Shown in pieces: positions 21,400 to 32,647 of a stretch of 64,000 bases of DNA. The translations under genes were made by a program, and so were the position numbers. The stretch comes from Cladobotryum mycophilum (lineage: Eukaryota; Ascomycota; Sordariomycetes; Hypocreales; Hypocreaceae). Under the pieces are notes generated by a model, which was given only the letters and a program-made list of their open reading frames with translations, was not told the origin of the DNA and searched no databases. Location: the NCBI GenBank assembly GCA_036429605.1, contig CM071590.1, positions 2,418,001-2,482,000 on the forward strand, read 5' to 3'. Positions within the stretch are counted from its first letter, which is position 1. Every line of letters begins with the position of its first letter.

Positions 21400-23943
21400 A
21401 CCAGCATACCTTGACTTTTGGCAGCCAATCGCCCAGAAGTTGGGGCCAGGATCAACATCGTTTAACCTTGACAACTCAGATGCAAACATGGACGGGTGGC
21501 TGAAGGTCTTGCAGATGTGATACGTCCGAGCTCCCTTGCATTCGGCATGCAAGCATCCGGGGAAGAGCTGGTCCGTGCAGACATGCAGGACAAGTTTGAC
21601 AGCGGCTTGCAGCTCAGCCTCGCCCATTTTTTGACTTCCGGAGCGTCCCGAGGGAGGGTGGGAGAGAATTGGTGGCAAAGGGTTGAGGCAAAGGTAAAGT
21701 GAGACTTGTTTTGGACGACAATGGAAGTGACCAAACGTCGTGACACACGAATGGTGAAAAACGCCACAAACAGGCCACGGAGATCCGGTACTCTATTGAG
21801 AAATGACAAAGATTTGCGATCCGCGGGAGGAGGAGAAGGAGGAAAAGAGGGTGGGTGGGATACATGCATGATGGGGATGCAAGGGAGGACTCTAGTAGTG
21901 TGGCGTATGTTTATGGAGGGGGTTTATGGTGTTTTTGTGGTACGGTATAGAGCACTTCGATAGGCTCGCATAGGAAGAGACAGAAAAACAAATCATATGT
22001 GTTTTTATCATTTTGGAATTACATGCGGGTACGAGGGTAATCTCCCCTTTTTTGGTTTGGCTGCACGTATGGGATGATGTGTATGTACGTGTGCTGCAGT
22101 ACCCAATATGTCGTCTCCCCTTGGGAGGCGTTGAGGAGAGAGAGAACAAGACCAAGAACCCAAAAAAAAGGCTGTGTTATTTGTTTGCCAGCTCTCTCCT
22201 TTCTAGAGGGGGATAGCCGTTGAGGTTACATTTCAACACATCTCGGTAAGATTCTCCCTTGGCTCAATCTAAGACTTTTTTGGTTTTTTTCTTCCTCTTT
22301 TTTTTCTTTTTCTTTCTTTCTTTCTATCCCCTTTGCCACTGGAACAACAAGTATACCTAGAAAAGTATTTTTGTACGGAGTTTTAAAACAAAGTAGAAAA
22401 GTGAGAAATAAGGCTATGTTCAATGGGCTGACTCCTAACCCATCAGACGTGAGGCGGGTATCTAGTGCGCTTACCCCCGGGGAGGGGGGTGAGGATCTCA
22501 CTCATAGGCAACAAGGAACGGAGAATATGTTCTTCCCCCCTTGAAGCGAGTGGACGAAGCGAGTGGACCGGGGGGAGCCAAAACAGCAAGAAAACCCAAT
22601 CTCTTGGAACTATGCTTCACCGGTCGAGATGCAATTGGGATCGGTGAGGGGAAGGGGAAGGGGAAGAAAACCCTGGTTTGTCAGCTCTGACGGTGCAGCC
22701 AGAAAAAGTAGGGCTGTCCAAAAAGGTGATTTCGACAAACGACGACCATCCCAGATCTGCAAGATGCAAGTGTTGCATGTCCGCTTATTTCGAAAACATT
22801 GTGTGTGTTATTCTCATTCGTTTTTAACACTGGCTCCGTGTTTACCTTATGCATTCAATATATATATGCACAGTGAATCATTCCCCCCCTTTTCTTCTCC
22901 GCCCCGCCTAGTACGCCCCAAGTTTTGTTGTACCCAACCCAGCGCCCTCTGCCGTAGTGAAAAAAGTCCGCATGTATCACCAACAAAAACATACCAGGGG
23001 AGGGGCATATGTATGTATGTACGCGCGTCGAGAAAATTGGCTAGATGTAGTAGTTTTCTGCAACAGGCCAATGTACAGGTCAGTCCTCCCATTCTAAGCC
23101 TTCTTAGAGGAGGACCAAAGGATGAAGGATGGACATGATGGAGGTGGTGTAAGACCTTGTGAGTGGAGGCTTGTTTATGTTCATGTACGACTAGCTGTTA
23201 GGCAGTCAATTTATTGCATGTACATTGTTTATATGGACTTGATACATCATTATTTCTCATCATTCAGTATGTATGTATGCCAAACTAAAAAAAGAAAAAA
23301 AAACAAGGGAAAGGGAAAAGACAAGAAAGGGAAATGCAAAGTTCCCATCTCCACTCGTCAGCCATGTCTAGTTGATTTGCTCAAACCCCAAAAGCTTTCT
23401 CCACCACCATAACGCCTCTCCCTCCCTTCCCTTCCCTTCCTCCCTTCCTTTCCCTCCCTCTCGACCATCCCATCCCGAGGTTACACATATGCAAGTGTAG
23501 ACAAGGGTATCGAGAAAGAGAAACACGAGGCGCACAAGGGCGCAAAAGCTGCTTGCATCAATAACACATCAGATCGAAAGAAATGGTGTGGGAGATTAAA
23601 TCAATATCAAGTAAGAGAGAAAGAAAAAGAAGAAAAGCTGAAAAGGGAAAAAAAAAGTATCCTATTTCGACCAAGATTGGCTTTTCGACTCCATCACATG
23701 AGAAAAAACAACTGCAAGAAGAAAAGTCCCCATGCGCCTCGCTCCACATATTCAAACGCTAGCTTCTTTCTCGGAGTGCGAGAGAAAATCGTTTTCCGTT
23801 CGTACGTAGTAATAGTAGCAATAGTAGTAGTAGTACTCCGTAGTAAGTAGGCAGTAAGTAGGCAAGGCAAGGATTAATTAGTAGGCCCACTGAATAATAA
23901 TAAAGAACACCAAGACAGAGAAGAATGGCATCTGCAACTCTTG
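21400..23943. other. Intergenic region between LAA1 and the RRM gene
   Basis: About 2.5 kb without a supportable gene. It contains pyrimidine/T-rich tracts (22270-22330; 23410-23462), purine-rich tracts (23280-23340; 23610-23660), a GTACGGAG half-element (22373-22380) and a TAG-repeat stretch ending in a GTACTCCGTA element (23815-23842). The ends of both neighbouring genes converge here, so most of it is likely 3' sequence. Confidence 0.55.
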
Positions 23944-25668
23944 CTAGTGCGGCCGCCTGTAAGTTCCGGTAAGCAAGCAGCTCAAAGTCCCACGAACACG
24001 AGGCTCGTGCTGCAATAGCAATGGGGAGAGAGGAAACAAAAGATCCATCATGGCTTCAGGCCTTTGGTTTGTCCGGTAATCTGCGAGATGACCCATCCGC
24101 AATGACGGGATACGCCTTCTCCTCCTTCTCCATAATCTTGCTTTCCTTCTTTTCCTGAGATTTGCCGTCCTTTTTTCCTGAGACCTGCTGCTCTCCTTCT
24201 TGTCTGACTTGTCCGGCTTGCCCTTGCCGTGGTGGGACGATGATCCAATCTCCTTGTGCCTTGATTTGTGACTCTTTGAACCGTCTCCACGCGCCTCCTT
24301 TGCCTCCTTACGGCCTGGAGTTGGTGCCCCTGAAAACGTTTGCTCGTCTGCCGTGACTCCTTCGATTGTAAACCGAGCTGAAATCTTACGGCCCTGAAAG
24401 GAGGCTTGATGGAGTAATTGCACGGCGCCCTGTGCCGCTACCGCGTTCTTGAAGATGACATAGGCATGACCCCGTACCCGGTTCTTCCCATCTTGCGGTG
24501 GAACATCGATGTGGATTATATCGCCAGCATACGGTCCCGTCTTGCGTCGTATCCAAGACATGGTCTCCTCAGGGCTTGCCCGATTTGATATCGACGTGAT
24601 GAGAATCTTGAGTGGCTCGGTGGCTATGTAGTCGTTGGAGCTCGTTAATTCTACCGCGTTGCTGTAGACGTCTCTGTACGACGCGGCCGGGTGCCCGGTT
24701 CGAAATGGTGTTGTATACTGGGGCCCCTCGTAAGGCGACCGAGCAGTCGGAATGACGCCGGCATCCATGTAGCCCATACCCTGTGGTGACCCGGAGGGGT
24801 ATGTTGTCCAAGGGTCTACCAGGGCTGCGGTCGCATATGGATCGGCCATACTCCGTGAATGGCTAATGGCCTGTGGAGGATTGTACGTGGACATCGCAAC
24901 GGGGTTCGGTGAGTAGCTCACACCAGGGGGGTGTTCTGTGCATAGCCATGCATTGTGTAAAACTGCTGCATACAGGCATTGTCAAACAAAGTCCGTGCAG
25001 GATAAAGACAAAACAGGAGCGTCGAAGGCACTCGTACCTGCCCGTAAGATGCAGCCGAGTACTGTGTGGACGCAAGCTGCGGCTCATAATGCGTGGGCGA
25101 CGACGCTTGGTAGTACGGAAGTCTGGGCGCAGGGGATGATCGTTCATTCTTGGAGTGCGACGAGCTTTCGACGAGCTCTTTAATCTTGATGGATTCGGTC
25201 CTGTTCTTGTCAGAGGCAATGATGGATCGTCCCTTAAAGTCGACACTGTTAATATGTTCTAGCCACTGGAGTTAGCGCTGTATTCCAAGACAGAGACATA
25301 CATGCGTGAAAAAAAAACATGGGAAACTGGGACATACTCCAGGCCTTCTCGAAGTTGTCCTTTCCTCTCAGGCGAACCCATCCCGATGTACTTGTCTGGA
25401 ACAGTTCAATATGGTCAACAGTGCAAGCTTGGCGCAGCCAATCCTTTAACTCTTGCCAAGAGGACCCAAAAGGTAACTAGACGGCTGCCATGTTAGATGA
25501 TTCCAGACACCAAGACAACGGTGAGAGGGAGGGAGGGAGGGGGAAAAGGAGGGGCATTGGCGAGAAACTACAAACATTGCAAATAGTGATATAGTAAATG
25601 CCTGTCTTGTCTCCCGGTGCAACATCCGCTTGGATTGTCATCTCCGAAGAGCTCGGCTTGGACGACAT
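23944..25668 (-). CDS. Two-RRM RNA-binding protein, probable C-terminal frameshift
   Basis: Exons inferred: 25668-25576, 25476-25338, 25258-25038, 24965-24924 and 24870 onward; all phases agree. RRM1 is assembled across exons 1-3: an RNP2-like YYITICNLPFG, then LFQTSTSGWVRLRG and a final SVDFKGRSI. RRM2 lies in exon 5, with LKILITSIS as RNP2 and GHAYVIFKNAVAA as RNP1. Between them is a Tyr/Gln/Pro-rich linker. The tail is Lys/Ser/His-rich. The literal frame ends at 23944 with an implausible Arg-rich stretch. One extra base in the A6 run (T6 on the plus strand, 24171-24176) would instead give a Lys/Glu-rich end stopping at 24056-24058. The exon 4 acceptor is a NAGNAG pair. The role is probably nuclear RNA processing, but the exact orthologue is not recognised. 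Confidence 0.82.
24171..24176 (-). other. Suspected 1-base deletion in homopolymer (RRM gene)
   Basis: A six-base A run (minus strand) at which the coding-like frame switches. Upstream the frame reads KKESSRSQE; downstream the coding-like frame reads KKESKIMEKEEKAYPVIADG. No phase-compatible intron that preserves the flanking coding-like sequence was found. Confidence 0.55.
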
Positions 25669-27150
25669 GATAAGGTAGCAGGCAAGCGTTCACACAGCGT
25701 TGCTCGCCTAGATCTCTGGATCCGATTCTTGGGAATCGGTGAGGCCCTGTGCGACACTGTGGAGGCAACGCAGCTCTGAAACTACACGATGCGCTATGGC
25801 GGGAGAGGCTACCGGTTGCTACACGGTTTAGAAACACCAACCTGAAGGAACCGTTGGAAGGTAGAAGAGATTGGGAAACGCAATGCTGTGTCAAGATCAA
25901 GGATCTGCAGAATCCATCTTCCGGACTCCGTGGAGCATGAGATTTATAGGAGAAGCTTTGAAAGCAAGGAACAGGGGCTGCAAGGCAGGGAAGCAGTAGT
26001 AGCAGCAGTAGCAGCAGCAGCAGCCAGTTAGCATGGCCATCATCAGATCTGATCAAGTAGGTAGGCAAGCTTGTCGTGCTCTCGGCAGCAGTGGAGCAAG
26101 TGGTGGCCAAATCAAGTATGTACAAGCCCACTTGCGTCCAAGCGACCTGATGTTCAGCCTGCATGTAAGTACTCCGTATGGAGCACTTTGTTTGACGCTT
26201 ACCAAACTGCCCTGCGGCTCCCCTCGTTTCTCAGCCCTAGACTAAAGGGTTTTTGGAGGGGGAGACCGGGGTTCCAGAGGAATTCACTGCAAGATGTCAG
26301 TGGATCACAGTCATCTCCATGGCTTTCCAATTCACACACTCCAACTTGGCACTAGATAGAGGATTGCCCAATGCGTCGCCCACGCCTCTCATGCTGGTCA
26401 TGATGGCGGGTACCCCAGAAAACGAGATCGGAGTAAGTCACAGAGTCTAAAGCGGCATGAGTCCAGGATGCCCATGCGCCATCCTAGGCTTATCCCGTGT
26501 TCTGCATGAGACAAGTCATATGCAAGCACACTTGGCGAGGGGGTGCATACCCAAGAACCCGGAAAGAACACACCGAAAATAATCGGGGTGTGTGGGCTGG
26601 CGTGGAGTACGTACACTTTTGGATGACATCTGGGCTGGGAGCTTGAGAGCTCCCTACCAAGACCTGGCGTCCGACGCGAAAAAAGCCGAGGATTGAGCCT
26701 CATTTCAATGGTAAAAGGGTACGGGGAGCAAAATTAGGATGCGTATACCGATCCAGATCGTTCAATCTCGAAAAGCTCTGACCAAGTTCCAGCACGTCGG
26801 CAAGCGCGCCGTGAGAAAAGAGGAAACGCTTCGCATGCATTTCTTGGATCGTGTCAAACCATTTGGATGCCGTTTCATGAAAAAGAAAAGCGCCGCGATG
26901 TAACCAGTCTTATAGGTCTCGGACCAGGGATCGCCCGTTGAAGCGACCGACAACAGTGGACCACCCCTCCCCCCTCCCCTTTGTTCGCCGACCGTAAAGG
27001 TACGAACCACTGGCTTCTGGGCTTGTTTTGACCTATGGAGGCTGAACCAATTCCACGTATGATGATGTATGCTTGTATGTATACTAAGACCTAACACACT
27101 GATCGGAGGCACATTGGCGAACAGGGTCCTTGATTGGCCACTTGGCAACA
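25669..27150. other. Intergenic region with CAG/TAG-rich repeats
   Basis: A 1.5-kb gap, largely the 5' side of the RRM gene and the 3' side of WRAP73. It has a CAG/TAG-rich triplet tract (25992-26024) and a GTACTCCGTA element (26169-26178). No gene was recognised. Confidence 0.55.
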
Positions 27151-28862
27151 TCATGCATTCCTGAACGAAAATGTATCATCCAGGACCGACGTTTCGTCCG
27201 TGTCGTCCGCAGCGACCCGAGCCGGCGTCATGCCCTCCAACATTTGCACCTCTCCATCATCCCACTGCCCTTCATTTGCTCGCTGCCAAGGGTTGAGACC
27301 CTGGTCCAAGCTCAACGGAGATAACATAACATAATGTTGCGCATCGGAGACTAAGAGTACCGGGAATTCGGTTTCGCGATTGATCCACACGATTTGTATC
27401 TTGCCCACCGCCTTTCCATTCGGCAGATGGTCTTCTGGAGCAACGGGCGTTGGCCCGTTAGACAGTGGATCCCAGACGAAAGCCATACCACGCTGCGCTG
27501 TGTCTAGGCATGTCACCAAGAGCAGCTCACGGGAGCTTGGATGCCACTGGAAATTAACGCTGCCGTGGAATATAAGAACGGCTCTAAGTTCTGCTGCTGC
27601 AACGTCCCATATCCACACGGCGCACGGTGAGTCGTCAAGCCTTGTTGCCAGCAAAGTCGACGAAGCATCAAACGCAGCCATTGAGCAGCCGGGCTTGAGT
27701 TCCGCCGAGGTCTTGCTGTCCGCGGGAGGTCCCGGGGGTGACAGCAGCTGTGTAGCCCTGAGAAAGGTGTGGGTGGACCGCCCCTCGAGCGAGGAGGCTG
27801 CAATCTGTTCCTGCCACACCTAGGATTGTATTAATTAGGGGCTAAAATCCCAAAAGAAAAGCTACGCTAGACTCCTCACCTGGAGAGTGTCTCTTGGGAC
27901 AATGGTGGTGGGATGAAGCAACCTTAAGCTTGTCCTCCACGAGTCCGTCCTGATGACAGCGATACCCCTGCCATGGTCACCGACAGCACACAGTTGTGCA
28001 TCAGGGCTCAGCTGGCAGAGCTTTATGCCCGGTTCTAGGTCGGCACTTGGCTCCTTCAAAAGATTGGCTGCACCAATGGTACGGAAGTGCTGGCCATCGG
28101 CGGCGTATAGGAGAATTCGATGGCCCTGAGCCGGCGATTCCCAAACAAGGAGCCATCGACCATCAGGTGTCCATGTGAGACCCTGAGCATCAAGTGTGTC
28201 TGGACTCCAGGATCGTTGCACCTGTCGGCTGATGGGATGGTGGAGGCTAACAAGATCTTTACCTCCAACACGGGTTAGCAGTACCAGGTGCCCGGTTCCT
28301 GGGCGAAACGACAATCCTCTCGAGACAGATGCAGGTTGGTGAAATTTGGGGCTAGTGATTTCAACTACCTTTGACGTGCATAGGTCGAATATGACAAGCT
28401 TCAGTCCAGAAGTCGACCAGACCAACAGCTCTGTATCTCGAGCGCCAAACTGGATGGCGGACGGCTTCCCACCACCGGAGAGGGGGCTGCTAATTGTGGC
28501 ACGGAAGGGCGAGGCCCGCACAGCAGAAAAGACCTCAATCTGATCGGCCACGGAGACGAGGAACTTGGCAGAAGATGGAGCCCACAGAAAGGTGGTGGAT
28601 GCCGAGCTAGATAGTGAAGACGAAGCGGAGGAAGAGCCGGACCCAGGGCCTAGTTTCACAACGTTTGTGATCTGCAAAGTATCAGTTGACCGGATGGATA
28701 CCGTCCAAGAGTCAAGAGTTGCAATCAATCTGCCATCTGGACTCGGTCTGCAGTGGGGCGAAGCTGGATGGCGAATAGTCAGCTCCGAATCAGCCGTGTA
28801 AGGAAGAGGTTAGATGTGATGAAGCTAGGCATCATACATTTGAAGACTGCTGAAGAGTGCAT
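27151..28862 (-). CDS. WRAP73: WD-repeat protein WRAP73 (Wdr8)
   Basis: WRAP73/Wdr8 is a conserved WD40 protein of centrosomes and spindle poles, where it works with Msd1/SSX2IP in microtubule anchoring in animals and fission yeast. Three exons fit: 28862-28838 (a 25-nt first exon encoding MHSSAVFK), 28763-27880 and 27819-27151. The introns are 74 nt (GTATGA donor, CTGAC branch, CCAG acceptor) and 60 nt. The product is 525 aa. The spliced N-terminus aligns with the animal protein: VFK, two serines, then SPDGRLIATLDSWTVSIRS. Other hallmarks are LTWTPDGRWLLVWES, RILLYAADGQ, AAFDASSTLLATRLDD, CAVWIWDV and VNFQWHPSSRELLLV. The C-terminal 50 residues are acidic. The frame is intact. Confidence 0.93.
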
Positions 28863-30436
28863 TAGAACAAGATGGTTCTTCTACCGGCGTCTGCACGGCA
28901 GATGTGGTTGGTTGGTTTCTGAAGGCACCAGAAGGTTGCAGATGCGGCCTGGCTGGATGCTCACGAATAGTAGAGCCGCGTTTGTCTATCTCCTTTCCAC
29001 ATTTATCAGGCCCTGAATCGAAAGACGGGACGTGATAGAGTCAATGTTGCTATGCGTTTCGGTCGGTCCAATTATGCATGTCCTCCTGGCGCTATCACCA
29101 AATTGTATATGCGGTGGATAGCATGTGCATGAATTGGTGGCTGTTGTTCCAAGGTCAGGACGCAGGTCTACCGTTATTTGAGGGTGTACAGGATAGGGGA
29201 AGCTACTTTAGCACAAGGTGGCTCGAAACAGTGTTTGATTGCCACTGGCGAAAAGCAAAAAAAAAAAAACAAGCGCCGTGTTGGTGTGTCGTACGGGTCC
29301 CAATCCTTTCCCAACGGCCTTGACATACGAAGCGATGGAGGTTTATGAAATGACTGGGTGAGCGAACGAATGAAGTGATGAGAATGGGTTAGTCGGATCT
29401 AGTGGGTGAATGGTGGTGGTAGTGGTGGAGATGGAGGTAGAAGGTGGAGGTGTCGATAATTGAGGCCAGGTGTGTGTTAAATCATTCCTTGAAGCACCTT
29501 CTAACTCACCTCACCTAGTAGCTGTTGGGTATTCCTATTTAGGTCTAGTGATTCTGAAGAAGCTTCTTTTTCTTCGCTGTTCGCGCCTTCTTCGGCAAAC
29601 AGTTTCTTTCCCAGTATCGACTTTTGTTTGTAGCGCAACTGCCACACATCCAGAATTGTAATAATTACCTAGTACCTAGTAGAGGTAGGTACGCTACAGA
29701 TGTTTCACCGTCACTGCCGGAGCGGCAAAATCCCACCCCTCAACCAACAATGATACTTGTAGGTATTTCTCCTACGGCAGGCCTTTGACGAGGATGGAGA
29801 AAGAGAGAGAGAGAGAGATAGAGAGAGGCCTCCTGATTTATTTTTGACATGTCTTTAAATTAATTCGCTCATACTGCATGAAGCTGGAACATCATCGTCA
29901 TTGTCGTCATTTTTTAACCTACGACATACATAACATACTCCATATCTCAGAGACAATAGTGACAAGATGAGATGAGACGGGCAAAGTCTCAGTGGGTTTT
30001 TCACAAGTGGCGGCTACCTAAGCCTACTAAGTTCAAGGAAGGTATCCATGGATGGGTTGCCATTACCCAATAGGATATTCGCCTACCGACGGTCTACCTA
30101 AGCAAGGCACACTAAGCGTCTTCTTTCATCCGTGAGTTTCCCCATCCTTTCACCATCATTCAGCTGTCTTCTCACCAAAACCTCGTTATCACTCACTATT
30201 ATCCTCCACAGCTCAACTCATTCAACCATCCATCCTAGCATCTCCTGTTAATTAACCCACATCCCTGGGCAGGTAGCAACCATCATGGCGTCGGCATAGC
30301 AAAGCCGGCTACCGAAACTCCGCCTGTGACTAAACATTTCCATCACATCGCAGCTGGCTAGTGCCACAAGACCGCATACGCCAACTGGTCATTCATCCAC
30401 TATACACCGCATTTCAGATCCATTCCGCAAACCGAT
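28863..30436. other. Intergenic region WRAP73 - MOCS1
   Basis: 1.57 kb separate these divergent genes. There are GGTGGT/GGTGGA-rich repeats (29410-29450), a GAGA tract (29798-29826), TACCTAGTA motifs (29669-29690) and a pyrimidine-rich stretch before the MoaA start. No gene was recognised. Confidence 0.55.
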
Positions 30437-31827
30437 ATGCAGTCCTCACGTCGTATGACAGCTGGTCTGCCCTCCCGTATTGGGGCATGCCTGAAGGCTC
30501 CATCTCAACCGTCATTCATACGCCCCTCGGGTCTTTCATTGTTCAGGCAAAGGGCCATATCGTCTGCCACCTTGGCCCACGACAAAGATGTTGCCACGCC
30601 TGTGGCTCACCCCGAACCTCGGGTATCTTCTTCTATATCGTCGTCGTCGTCATCATCATCATCATCATCCTCGGCTTCCCGCTCTCGCCGGGCGCGCATA
30701 GGTGATGCCAAGCCATTTTCAGAGTTCCTCACAGATACCTTCCAACGGCAGCATGACTATCTCCGTATCTCTGTCACTGAACGTTGTAATCTGCGATGTC
30801 TGTATTGTATGCCCGAGGAAGGCGTTCCTCTCTCTCCGGACAGAAACCTCCTTACCACTCCAGAAATTCTTCTTCTTTCATCATTATTCGTTTCTCAGGG
30901 GGTGACCAAAATTCGTCTAACTGGTGGGGAACCGACGGTCCGGCGAGATATTCTCCCTCTGATGCGCCAGCTTGGTGATCTGCGGCCACATGGCTTAAAG
31001 GAGCTCTGCATCACCACCAATGGCATCTCTTTGCATCGGAAGCTAGAGAGCATGGTCGAATCGGGACTGACGGGCGTCAACTTGAGTCTCGATACCCTTG
31101 ATCCATGGCAGTTTCAGATCATGACGCGGAGAAAGGGGTTCGACGCTGTCCAAAAAGCATTGATCGTATCCTGGAGCTAAACTCACACGGCGCAGGTATC
31201 AAGTTGAAAATAAACTGCGTTGTGATGAGGGGATTAAACGACCAAGAGATCATCCCATTTGTCGAGCTGACTCGGGAGAAAGATCTCGAGGTACGCTTCA
31301 TTGAGTACATGCCCTTTGATGGCAACAAGTGGAGCCAGGGGAAAATGTTTAGCTACTCAGAGATGCTTGACTTGATACGGAGCAAGTATCCTGATTTACA
31401 AAAGGTGAATGATGAGAAGAACGATACGAGCAAAACATGGCGGATTCCCGGATTTGCGGGCCGGATTGGCTTCATTACTAGCATGACACACAACTTCTGT
31501 GGCACTTGTAACCGACTTCGTATAACAGGGGATGGGAACCTCAAGGTTTGCCTCTTTGGAAATTCCGAGGTATCTCTGCGAGATATTCTACGGAAATCCA
31601 ACGACGGAGAGCCAATCGATGAGCAGGCATTTGAAGCGATGAGGCAGATCGAGATGGATCGCCAACCGGGGTTATGCAATGAATCTGTACCCCTGGGACT
31701 GGCACCCAATGAGGCTGAACTGCTTGATGTTATAGGCATGGCGGTTAAGCGAAAGAAAGCAAAACATGCTGGTATCGGGCAGCTGGAACATATGAAGAAC
31801 CGGCCAATGATTTTAATAGGTGGGTGA
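30437..31827 (+). CDS. cnxABC: MOCS1A: MoaA radical-SAM GTP 3',8-cyclase part of cnxABC (frameshifted)
   Basis: MoaA catalyses the first step of molybdenum cofactor synthesis, converting GTP to 3',8-cyclo-GTP; in eukaryotes this occurs in mitochondria. The N-terminus has a presequence-like Arg/Ser region (LFRQRAISSATLAHD) and a Ser run encoded by TCN triplets (30633-30672). The radical-SAM cluster motif is CNLRCLYC, the GGEP motif is LTGGEPTVRRD, and the C-terminal second-cluster motif is CGTCNRLR. The C-terminus ends ILIGG-stop, the Gly-Gly tail needed for MOCS1A activity. The frame breaks at 31152-31156: MTRRKGFDAVQK is followed out of frame by SIDRILELNSHGAGIKLK, and one extra A in the A5 run rejoins them exactly. 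This is either a sequence error or an inactivating mutation. MoaC follows directly. Confidence 0.9.
31152..31156 (+). other. Probable 1-base deletion in A5 run of moaA
   Basis: The literal frame stops at 31178-31180 in the middle of the radical-SAM domain, and the conserved continuation is in another frame. No GT-AG intron can join the two segments without loss, because the conserved residues on each side are adjacent. Confidence 0.85.
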
Positions 31828-31973
31828 CAAAGAGCACACATCCCCTGATGACACCAGCATTTGGCGGCGTTTCTTCGTTTCTTATTACAAAAAGCATCGG
31901 TTGGATAGTGTGGCATTTGGGTTTTGGGAATACTTGTCAAGTTTAGGGATATGTGCTAAATAGTAAATGGTAG
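31820..31973 (+). other. Candidate alternative intron joining MoaA to MoaC
   Basis: The MoaA C-terminal Gly-Gly-stop codons overlap a GTGGGT donor at 31820. A TAG acceptor ends at 31973, with a GCTAAA branch-like site just upstream. Splicing joins codon phase 1 to two leading bases and runs directly into the MoaC frame. Retained, it gives MoaA ending in Gly-Gly; removed, it gives a MoaA-MoaC fusion without that tail. Confidence 0.65.
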
Positions 31974-32647
31974 ATGCTGTTCGTCCGTCACTCTCTAATT
32001 CTATGCCGCCCTCAGTACGGCGTCTTCTTGCTAATAATACCCCATTATCCCGGATACGATGGACGCCGAGGCTAGTGTACCACGAGCAACAGCGAGGTGT
32101 CACCACTGCCGGACCATGCACAGGAGCTGAGAAAAGTAAAGACGAGAAGGAGGAGCCCCATCTGACACACATATCAGACTCGGGATCGGCGCGAATGGTG
32201 TCCATCTCGGAGAAGGAAGTGACACGGCGAGTAGCCACAGCAATGTGCAAGGTGTCATTTTCTACCGAGGTGGCCATTAACCTCATCAAGGAGAACCAGA
32301 TGAAGAAGGGCGACGTCCTCGGTGTGGCGCGGGTGGCGGGCATCATGGCGGCGAAACGCACGGCGGACCTGATCCCGCTATGTCACCCCATTGCGCTCTC
32401 CAAGGTCAGCGTAGACTTGAACATCACGAGGCCCCGCAAGATCGAGATCAAAGCGACGGTAGAATGTGAGGGGAAGACTGGGGTGGAAATGGAGGCGCTC
32501 ACGGCGGCGTCGACGGCGGCCTTGACAGTATACGACATGTGCAAGGCGGTTGACAAGAAGATCGAAATTGGGAGTTTAAAGGTGATGTTGAAGGACGGAG
32601 GGAAGAGCGGGAGGTGGGAAGATGGCGTAAAGGTCGAAAAGAAGTAG
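31974..32647 (+). CDS. cnxABC: MOCS1B: MoaC cyclic pyranopterin monophosphate synthase part of cnxABC
   Basis: MoaC converts 3',8-cyclo-GTP to cyclic pyranopterin monophosphate, the second half of molybdopterin step 1. The domain begins near LTHISDSGSARMVSISEK and contains KKGDVLGVARVAGIMAAKRT, LIPLCHPIAL, and CEGKTGVEMEALTAASTAAL; the His-Pro and Glu-Met-Glu residues are active-site landmarks of the family. About 55 residues precede the domain and fit an inter-domain linker. The exon can be entered by splicing from MoaA at 31973/31974. An in-frame ATG at 31967 lies just before the acceptor and could alternatively start a free MoaC, but monocistronic fused transcripts are the known arrangement in Aspergillus nidulans and animals. 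Confidence 0.9.

Noticed and set aside
22563..23138. 191-codon open frame in the LAA1 3' region
   Set aside because: The composition is random-like, with no domain and no support from splice sites or a neighbouring exon.
24915..24935. Second apparent frameshift in the RRM gene at a C6 run
   Set aside because: A 53-nt intron with a GTGTGAG donor (24923) and CACAG acceptor (24871) joins the frames in phase, so no indel is needed.
28764..28838. Non-canonical AT-AC intron at the start of WRAP73
   Set aside because: A canonical GT-AG intron (28837-28764) with a CTGAC branch point gives a better match to the conserved WRAP73 N-terminus.
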